Positions 5,941 to 10,907 of a DNA stretch of 10,907 bases are shown here, piece by piece (position 1 is the first letter of the stretch; the number at the start of each line of letters is the position of its first letter). Source of the DNA: Pseudomonadota bacterium (lineage in GTDB: Bacteria > Pseudomonadota > Alphaproteobacteria > Rs-D84); the NCBI GenBank assembly GCA_030531915.1, contig JAUNMD010000024.1:1-10907 (forward strand), given 5' to 3'. Below the pieces are notes generated by a model. It was not told the origin of the DNA. It did no database searches and was given only the letters and a program-made list of their open reading frames with translations. A program made the position numbers and the translations under genes.

Positions 5941-7987
5941 CCAACTGTGTCCTGCGGTTAAATATGAACATTAAATCACGTGCCCATGGCGTTGGTACGT
6001 CCATATCACGTGCCGCCGCCGATGCCAATCGGAACAAATCCCGATGTTCGCGCCAATCGGCAAAGTGATAATTTATCCACCCACTTTGACGCGTGCCAAT
6101 CAATTCACCCGTGCCACGCATCATCAAATCTTGTTCGGCAATCGCAAAGCCATCATCGGTTTCGCACAGCACCGACAGGCGGCGCATACCGTTCTCGCTG
6201 GTGCTTTTGCCATATAACAATATGCAATACGATTGCGCATTGCCGCGCCCGACACGACCGCGCAACTGGTGCAAAGCCGCCAGACCGAATTGTTCTGCGT
6301 TTTCAATTACTATGATTGTGGCACGGGGGACGTCAATTCCAACCTCTATGACCGTGGTGGCGACCAAGATTGACATATCAGAATCATTGTCGGCAAACTG
6401 CGCCATGGTGGCATCACGCTGTTTCTTGTCCATCTGGCCATGAACCAGACCCGCCGTTGGGAAAAATTCCCGCAGGTATTCGTACCGCGCGGTTGCCGCC
6501 GCCGCACCGTTATCATCGCTGTCATCGACCAGTGGGCATACCCAGAATACCTTGGCCCCAGCGGCAATTTGCGATTTCAGGCGCGCGACCAAATCGGCAA
6601 TTCGCGACGTCGGCAATTTGGTTGTGATGATGGGCAGACGACCCGCCGGCTTTTCATTTATAATCGACACGTCCATATCGCCATAGATTGTCATGGACAG
6701 CGTACGCGGAATTGGCGTTGCCGACAAAGCCAACATATCAGGATTTTCGCCCTTGGCACGTAATGCCTCGCGCTGGGTAACGCCAAAACGGTGTTGTTCA
6801 TCAACAATGACCAGACCCAAATCGCGGTATTCCACATCGTCTGAAAATAACGCGTGCGTACCGATAACCAGACGTGTCCGCCCAGAACGCAAAGATATCA
6901 ATTTTTCACGACGCGATGCCCCCTTGTCCCGACCGGTCAAGATATCACACACGATGCCGATTTTGTCGCACATTGTTTTCAGTTTGGCATAGTGTTGCAT
7001 TGCCAGCGCGTCCGTCGGGGCCAGCATTGCGGTCTGTGCACCAAATTCCGCCATGCGCACCGCCGCCGCCAATGCGACAATAGTTTTACCACTGCCCACG
7101 TCACCCTGAACCAAACGCATCATCGGAACGTCCGCCGACATATCGGCAAAGATATCGTCAATCGTACGTTTCTGCGCACCCGTCAAATCAAATGGCAATG
7201 TGGCATAGAATTTTTCCAACAAATTATATTTCTGGGGGCGTACCGTGCGACGATTGCGCGGGTCGTGGCGGTTGCGGCGGCTGATTGCAATCGCCGTTTG
7301 GTGTGCCAGTAATTCCCAGTACGCCAATTTAACAATGTATTTCGAATTTGGTGCTAAATCCGCATCGTCCGCGGGATAATGCACGTGCGCCAATGCGTCA
7401 AAAAATTCACGCGTATCAGAATCTGTTTCGCCCATCATCTTGTCCGGCAATGCGGCAAAGATTTGATCACGTACGGCGGCGAATGTTTTCTGGGTCAACC
7501 CTTCGCCCGATGGGTATATCGCCTGTGTCTGGGGAATTTTTCCTGCGTTTTGCATTTCTTCGATAAAATCGGGGTGATTTATCGTTGCACGCGCGGATTT
7601 TTCCAATTTGCCACTGACCATGCGCCACGCGCCAATGGGCAATTTTTCCAACCAATAATCCAAAAATCGCGTATTAAAGAACTGTAATACAACCGTTGCA
7701 CCGGTTTTATCGGCACATACAACCTGTGTCGGGGCACGACGCCCGCGGAAAAATCCGCCACGGCGATGCGATTTGACCAACAGTGGTATCGTCAGTGTTT
7801 CGCCCGCAACCCCGTCCGCCACGCATTCGGTAACGCCACGTGCACGCACATATGACGGCACATGCAGCATAAAATCCAGCACGCGACGCCCGCCCAAAAC
7901 ATCGTCAAATCGCGACGCCAGAACTGGGCCAACCCCCTTGACGAATTGCAGGTCTGTGTTCAAAAAATCAAACAGTTCTTTGCGCAT
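5933..7987 (-). CDS. recG: ATP-dependent DNA helicase RecG
   Basis: RecG (684 residues; E. coli 693) is a superfamily 2 translocase that reverses stalled forks and processes Holliday junctions and R-loops. The N-terminal region has the helix-hairpin-like VKGVGPVLASRF (16-27) and LHVPSYV, then the OB/wedge part (about 55-150). Helicase motifs are complete: Walker A GDVGSGKT (295-302), DEQH (396-399), SATPIPRT (422-429), VATTVIEVGIDVP (542-554) and QLRGRVGRG (574-582). The RecG-specific C-terminal signature follows as DLMMRGTGELIGTRQSG (620-636), with Thr where Pro is common in RGPGEL. The ATG at 7987 lies 8 bp after the rph stop. Its Shine-Dalgarno is weak (GGA about 12 nt away), so translation probably depends on coupling to rph. 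Its stop overlaps the GTG start of the protease gene. Confidence 0.97.
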   Translation of the reverse strand: MRKELFDFLNTDLQFVKGVGPVLASRFDDVLGGRRVLDFMLHVPSYVRARGVTECVADGVAGETLTIPLLVKSHRRGGFFRGRRAPTQVVCADKTGATVVLQFFNTRFLDYWLEKLPIGAWRMVSGKLEKSARATINHPDFIEEMQNAGKIPQTQAIYPSGEGLTQKTFAAVRDQIFAALPDKMMGETDSDTREFFDALAHVHYPADDADLAPNSKYIVKLAYWELLAHQTAIAISRRNRHDPRNRRTVRPQKYNLLEKFYATLPFDLTGAQKRTIDDIFADMSADVPMMRLVQGDVGSGKTIVALAAAVRMAEFGAQTAMLAPTDALAMQHYAKLKTMCDKIGIVCDILTGRDKGASRREKLISLRSGRTRLVIGTHALFSDDVEYRDLGLVIVDEQHRFGVTQREALRAKGENPDMLALSATPIPRTLSMTIYGDMDVSIINEKPAGRLPIITTKLPTSRIADLVARLKSQIAAGAKVFWVCPLVDDSDDNGAAAATARYEYLREFFPTAGLVHGQMDKKQRDATMAQFADNDSDMSILVATTVIEVGIDVPRATIIVIENAEQFGLAALHQLRGRVGRGNAQSYCILLYGKSTSENGMRRLSVLCETDDGFAIAEQDLMMRGTGELIGTRQSGWINYHFADWREHRDLFRLASAAARDMDVPTPWARDLMFIFNRRTQLGA

Positions 7988-7995
7988 TTGCCGAT

Positions 7996-8712
7996 TTATT
8001 CCAAAACCTGTTTTTGCAAATCAATCAGTTTCTGACACCCCGCCGCCGCCATTTCCATCAGTTTGGAAATCTGCGCCGCATCAAATGGGTGCTGTTCACC
8101 GGTTGCCTGAATTTCAACAAAGCGTCCTGATTCAGACACGACAAAGTTAGAATCCAATTCAGCGGCACAATCTTCGTCATAATCCAAATCCAAGACCAAT
8201 TCGCCATTCCACAGACCGGCAGAAATCGCGGCAACATGTTCCCGCACAGGATTCTGAGAGATACGGCCATTCTGCATCAGCCAGCGCACCGCCAACATCA
8301 ACGCGACAAAACCGCCCGTAATTGATGCACAACGCGTGCCACCATCGGCCTGAATCACATCGCAATCGATTGTAATCGTATGACGCCCCAGTGCGTCCAT
8401 ATCAACCACGCTGCGCAATGCGCGCCCAATCAGGCGGGAAATTTCCGCACTGCGATGATCTTTCATTATTGCATCGCGCCCCTTGCGCGTGCCGCATGCG
8501 CGCGGCAGCATGGAATATTCCGCCGTAACCCAACCGCCGGTCTTATTCTGGACACGTTTCCACAATGGCTGGTTCAAATCGACCGACGCGGTACACAGAA
8601 CTTGCGTGCCGCCCATTTTTATCAGACACGAGCCCTCGGCCCACTTGTTGACGCCTGTTTCCATGGAAACCGGACGCATTTGATTTGGCTGGCGCATTGA
8701 TGGACGCATCAT
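7996..8712 (-). CDS. rph: Ribonuclease PH
   Basis: RNase PH trims the 3' end of tRNA precursors by phosphorolysis, working as a hexamer of a single RNase PH fold. The protein is 238 residues, the family's normal length. Signatures: MRPxxRQxxxMRPVSM at the N-terminus, EGSCLIKMGGTQVLCTASV, GGWVTAEYSMLPRA with the basic loop ACGTRKGRD (tRNA contact), HRSAEISRLIGRALRSVVD (phosphate-site arginine), and the hallmark TITIDCDVIQADGGTRCASI. The start is the first of two tandem ATG codons (8712 and 8709), because AGGGG lies 7 nt before 8712. A longer reading starting at 8760 would add 16 residues through the promoter and is unlikely. This is the first gene of the leftward operon with recG and the protease. 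Confidence 0.96.
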   Translation of the reverse strand: MMRPSMRQPNQMRPVSMETGVNKWAEGSCLIKMGGTQVLCTASVDLNQPLWKRVQNKTGGWVTAEYSMLPRACGTRKGRDAIMKDHRSAEISRLIGRALRSVVDMDALGRHTITIDCDVIQADGGTRCASITGGFVALMLAVRWLMQNGRISQNPVREHVAAISAGLWNGELVLDLDYDEDCAAELDSNFVVSESGRFVEIQATGEQHPFDAAQISKLMEMAAAGCQKLIDLQKQVLE

Positions 8713-8745
8713 ATTATTTCCCCTATATATAAAATGTATATAATA

Positions 8746-8773
8746 AGTATATATTACCACAGGATTATTGCAA
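8746..8773 (-). promoter_or_regulatory. Promoter of the rph-recG-bepA operon
   Basis: On the minus strand TTGCAA (8773-8768) and TATACT (8751-8746) are 16 bp apart. The start is expected near 8739, giving a leader of about 27 nt that is almost all A/T (TATATA repeats) until the AGGGG ribosome binding site. It lies back to back with the rightward promoter at 8786-8814. Confidence 0.55.
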
Positions 8774-8785
8774 TTTTTTTTACGT

Positions 8786-8814
8786 TTGCATTTTTTTATT
8801 CATACTGTTATGCT
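8786..8814 (+). promoter_or_regulatory. Promoter of the MprF-type flippase gene (extended -10)
   Basis: TTGCAT at 8786-8791, a 17 bp spacer beginning with a T run, and TATGCT at 8809-8814 preceded by TGT (TGnTATGCT). Start near 8821; leader about 23 nt with AAAGGA at 8828-8833. Confidence 0.6.
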
Positions 8815-8843
8815 GTGCAATCATCAGAAAGGATTTGATTTAT

Positions 8844-9872
8844 ATGTCAGCACAGACAAAACGCCTGATTAAAAAAATCATCAGTTATTCGGGCATATTC
8901 TTTTTCGTTTTGGCCGCAACCATGTTGTGGTGGCAATTACGTAATTATACATTTTCCGACATTATTCACGCAATCGCGGCAATCCCTATGGTAAACCTGA
9001 TTGGGGCGTGCAGTGCGTGTTTTGCGGGTTATTTGGCACTGTCGCTGTATGACTATCTGGCATTGAATTATGTCGGCGAAAATAAAAAGGTCGTGTGGTG
9101 GAAATGGATGCTGGCGGGTATGCTGGGGTTTGCAATCAGCAATAATGCCGGTCACGCGGTTGTCAGTGGCGGCGCAATCAGATATCGCCTGTACACACGT
9201 TGGCGCATTCACGGCAGTGATATTGTAAAAATGCTGACAATTTCTGGATTCACGTATTTCTTGGGCTGTGCGGCGATTGTACTGATTGGCTATTTTCTGG
9301 TGCCGCACGACATATTAAATTCGTCGACGGGCGCATCGGTCGGTCTGAATGCATTGTTTGTGTTCTGCGCGGCGGCATTGATGGCGTATTTCGCAATGAC
9401 CGTGCTGTTCCACGGCAAACATATCAAAATCGGACAATTAAAGTTCCAAATTCCATCGACAAAAATGGCGTGGTTACAAATGCTGTTGGGCATCACGGAC
9501 AGTGTTCTGGCCGGTCTGGTACTGTATTTCTGTCTGATTCCATTCGTGAACATTCCGTTTGGGACGTATATCGGCCTGTTCGTTATTGCCCAGACCACCG
9601 GTGTATTCAGCCAAGTCCCAGGGGGCATCGGCGTATTCGAGAGCGTCTTTCTGTTGGCATTGCCCGACGGAATTGACAAGGCGAACATTTTCGGCGCACT
9701 GTTGGCGTACAGAATTATCTACTATGTTTTGCCGCTGATTGGCGTTGGTGGATTGTTCTTTATATATGAACGCTGGCTGCGCGCGCGTATGAAACGTTGG
9801 GCAAACGAAGCGCGCGAGAAAATTTCCCAGATTCCCGCCAAAATCAAAAATATCAAACACACAAAAAAATAA
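8844..9872 (+). CDS. MprF-type lipid flippase domain protein (LPG synthase TM region / UPF0104)
   Basis: A 342-residue inner-membrane protein with about eight helices (roughly 12-32, 50-70, 86-104, 127-152, 165-189, 206-230, 241-272, 283-307). Two family signatures are clear: SNNAGHAVVSGGAIRYRLY (99-117), matching the G-SGGA-RYRLY segment of MprF flippase domains, and SQVPGGIGVFE (256-266), typical of the UPF0104/YbhN group. In full MprF this half moves lysyl- or alanyl-phosphatidylglycerol across the membrane, and a C-terminal aminoacyl-transferase half makes it. Here the protein ends after a short basic amphipathic tail (RWLRARMKRW... KHTKK), so the transferase half is missing and the substrate is unknown. 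The ATG at 8844 is preferred (AAAGGA 10 nt upstream); an in-frame TTG at 8835 would be too close to that site. It is a single-gene unit, divergent from rph, with no clear terminator downstream. Confidence 0.92.
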   Translation: MSAQTKRLIKKIISYSGIFFFVLAATMLWWQLRNYTFSDIIHAIAAIPMVNLIGACSACFAGYLALSLYDYLALNYVGENKKVVWWKWMLAGMLGFAISNNAGHAVVSGGAIRYRLYTRWRIHGSDIVKMLTISGFTYFLGCAAIVLIGYFLVPHDILNSSTGASVGLNALFVFCAAALMAYFAMTVLFHGKHIKIGQLKFQIPSTKMAWLQMLLGITDSVLAGLVLYFCLIPFVNIPFGTYIGLFVIAQTTGVFSQVPGGIGVFESVFLLALPDGIDKANIFGALLAYRIIYYVLPLIGVGGLFFIYERWLRARMKRWANEAREKISQIPAKIKNIKHTKK

Positions 9873-9877
9873 ATGCC

Positions 9878-9907
9878 TTGCCATATGGGGGTTGGGCATG
9901 TTATGCT
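9878..9907 (+). promoter_or_regulatory. rne promoter (extended -10)
   Basis: TTGCCA at 9878-9883, an 18 bp spacer, and TATGCT at 9902-9907 preceded by TGT. It begins 6 bp after the flippase stop codon. The predicted start is near 9914, leaving a leader of about 165 nt before rne. That is far longer than the 22-66 nt leaders of the other genes. Confidence 0.55.
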
Positions 9908-9913
9908 GATACC

Positions 9914-10078
9914 TGTCGTATGACAATGGGGTATATGAAGTGTTTGTATTATCACTATTTTATACATTCTGTTGCGCGCCATTTGTTTACATGGTGCTTT
10001 CCCTTGGCATGGGCTGGGACGCCCCACAGGGACGGTCTGTATCCGTTGCATACGAACCCGCAACAAAAGGATTATTAA
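9914..10078 (+). other. Long 5' leader of rne, with a possible leader ORF
   Basis: About 165 nt separate the predicted start from the rne ATG. An ORF of 52 codons (ATG at 9920, TAA at 10076-10078) ends on the base before that ATG. It has no clear ribosome binding site of its own and its product (MTMGYMKCLYYHYF...) looks like nothing known. Another frame from a GTG at 9940, with GGGG 8 nt upstream, would give a hydrophobic N-terminus (FVLSLFYTFCCAPFVYMVL) but runs into rne out of frame. Short hairpins are possible: GGGC/GCCC at 10011-10024, and GTTGC/GCAAC at 10045-10064 just before the AAGGA site. RNase E mRNA in enterobacteria is autoregulated through a long 5' leader; a similar role here is inference. 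Confidence 0.4.
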
Positions 10079-10907
10079 ATGTCAAAAAAGATTTATGTGG
10101 ACGCCGTCCACCCAGAGGAAACACGCGTGGTAGTGGTGGATACTGCGACCAATCGTGTTTCTGATTTTGATGTTGAAACAACAACAAAACCCCAGATAAA
10201 GGGTAATATCTATTTGGCCAAGGTTATACGTGTCGAACCGTCATTACAGGCGGCATTCGTGGACTATGGCACGGGCAAGAATGGATTTTTGCCGTTTTCT
10301 GAAATTCACCCAGATTACTATCAGGTGTCGCCAGAACAGAAAAAGAAACTGTTGGAATTGGCGCACGCGAACATCGTTGATGACGACGATGACCCAGATG
10401 ATGAAAATGACGAGGTTGCCGAATACGATGACCACAGTGCCGGCGAAGATAACAAGGAATTTGTTAAACGCGCGCGCGAGTTCAAGATTCAGGACGTCAT
10501 TAAACCAAAGCAAATCTTGCTGATTCAAGGGGTCAAGGAAGAACGTGGCCAGAAAGGCGCGTCCATGACAACATATCTGTCATTGGCGGGTCGTTTCGCG
10601 GTTCTGATGCCTAATTCGCGCAAGCGCAACAGTTATGGCATTTCCAAAAAGATTTCTGACAAAACCGAACGTGCACGTTTGCGTGAAATCTTGCACGCAC
10701 TGAAAATTCCAAAGGGAATGACCGTTGTTCTGCGTACCGCGGCAATGGGTGCGGACGCGACATCTATCGCGGCGGACTATGATTACTTGGTAAATCTGTG
10801 GAATGAAATCCGCAAGACGACATTGGAATCGGTCGCCCCCGTCACCATTCACACCGAAGATTCCCTGCTGCGTCGTGTTGTTCGTGATTTCTTGGCGGAC
10901 AAAGACG
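10079..10907 (+). CDS. rne: Ribonuclease E, N-terminal part (cut by window edge)
   Basis: The first 276 residues of an RNase E/G endonuclease, the core enzyme of mRNA decay and rRNA/tRNA processing. ATG at 10079 with AAGGA 7 nt upstream. MSKKIYVDAVHPEETRVVVV is the usual alphaproteobacterial RNase E start. The S1 RNA-binding domain (about 36-165) has GNIYLAKVIRVEPSLQAAFV and GFLPFSEIHPDYY. It is interrupted by an acidic insertion at about 100-124 (DDDDDPDDENDEVAEYDD), a feature of RNase E in this class. Then come EERGQKGASMTTYLSLAGR, VLMPNS (RNase H-like region begins) and LRRVVRDF. The catalytic DNase I-like aspartates and the zinc link (CPxC) lie beyond the edge. The insertion and N-terminus favour RNase E over the shorter RNase G. 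In many alphaproteobacteria an N-acetylmuramoyl-L-alanine amidase gene follows rne; that could be expected just outside. Confidence 0.95.
   Translation, partial: MSKKIYVDAVHPEETRVVVVDTATNRVSDFDVETTTKPQIKGNIYLAKVIRVEPSLQAAFVDYGTGKNGFLPFSEIHPDYYQVSPEQKKKLLELAHANIVDDDDDPDDENDEVAEYDDHSAGEDNKEFVKRAREFKIQDVIKPKQILLIQGVKEERGQKGASMTTYLSLAGRFAVLMPNSRKRNSYGISKKISDKTERARLREILHALKIPKGMTVVLRTAAMGADATSIAADYDYLVNLWNEIRKTTLESVAPVTIHTEDSLLRRVVRDFLADKD

Noticed and set aside
8713..8760. Longer rph start at 8760
   Set aside because: The added residues are encoded by the AT-rich promoter/leader region; the 8712 start has a good AGGGG site and gives the family's normal length.
9873..9899. ATGCC/GGCAT hairpin after the flippase gene
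   Set aside because: The stem is short with an internal loop and no T tract, and it overlaps the rne promoter; not supported as a terminator.

Overview
The window looks like a stretch of an alphaproteobacterial chromosome of moderate-to-low GC. The best taxonomic clue is the RNase E N-terminus at the right edge: its start and the segment around PSLQAAFVDYG, with an acidic insertion in the S1 domain, have the form known from Alphaproteobacteria. The other recognisable genes (acetate kinase, RecG, RNase PH, a periplasmic M48/TPR protease, an MprF-type flippase) fit a Gram-negative bacterium. An uncultured host-associated lineage is possible, but that is a guess. I saw no tRNA, rRNA, CRISPR array, transposase or prophage module.

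Left part (1-3270), the unusual region. The 5' end of a leftward gene (1-72) leaves the window. A compact divergent promoter region separates it from a rightward gene for an 801-residue protein with no cysteine, no signal peptide and a long Gln-rich coiled coil; I do not recognise its family. After a promoter/terminator overlap comes a 188-residue protein. It begins like the N-terminal domain of phage major tropism determinant/tail-fibre proteins and ends in a small beta-rich, tip-like region. These two genes are the best candidates here for something undescribed. Each has its own promoter signal, so a joint function is only a hypothesis.

Middle part (3267-8773). ackA (acetate kinase) has its own extended -10 promoter and a strong intrinsic terminator. 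It converges with a leftward operon, rph - recG - bepA-like, in which the genes are 8 bp apart and then overlap by 8 bp. The operon joins RNA 3'-end trimming, fork rescue and outer-membrane quality control, probably only through co-transcription.

Right part (8786-10907). Divergent from rph is a membrane protein matching the lipid-flippase half of MprF without the aminoacyl-transferase half. Then comes rne, with a leader of about 165 nt, running off the right edge.

Several rightward genes share a promoter form: a TTGNNN -35, a 17-18 bp spacer, and an extended -10 of type TGnTATGCT (or TGnTATAAT). Intergenic regions are short, and no stretch over 300 bp lacks a gene.
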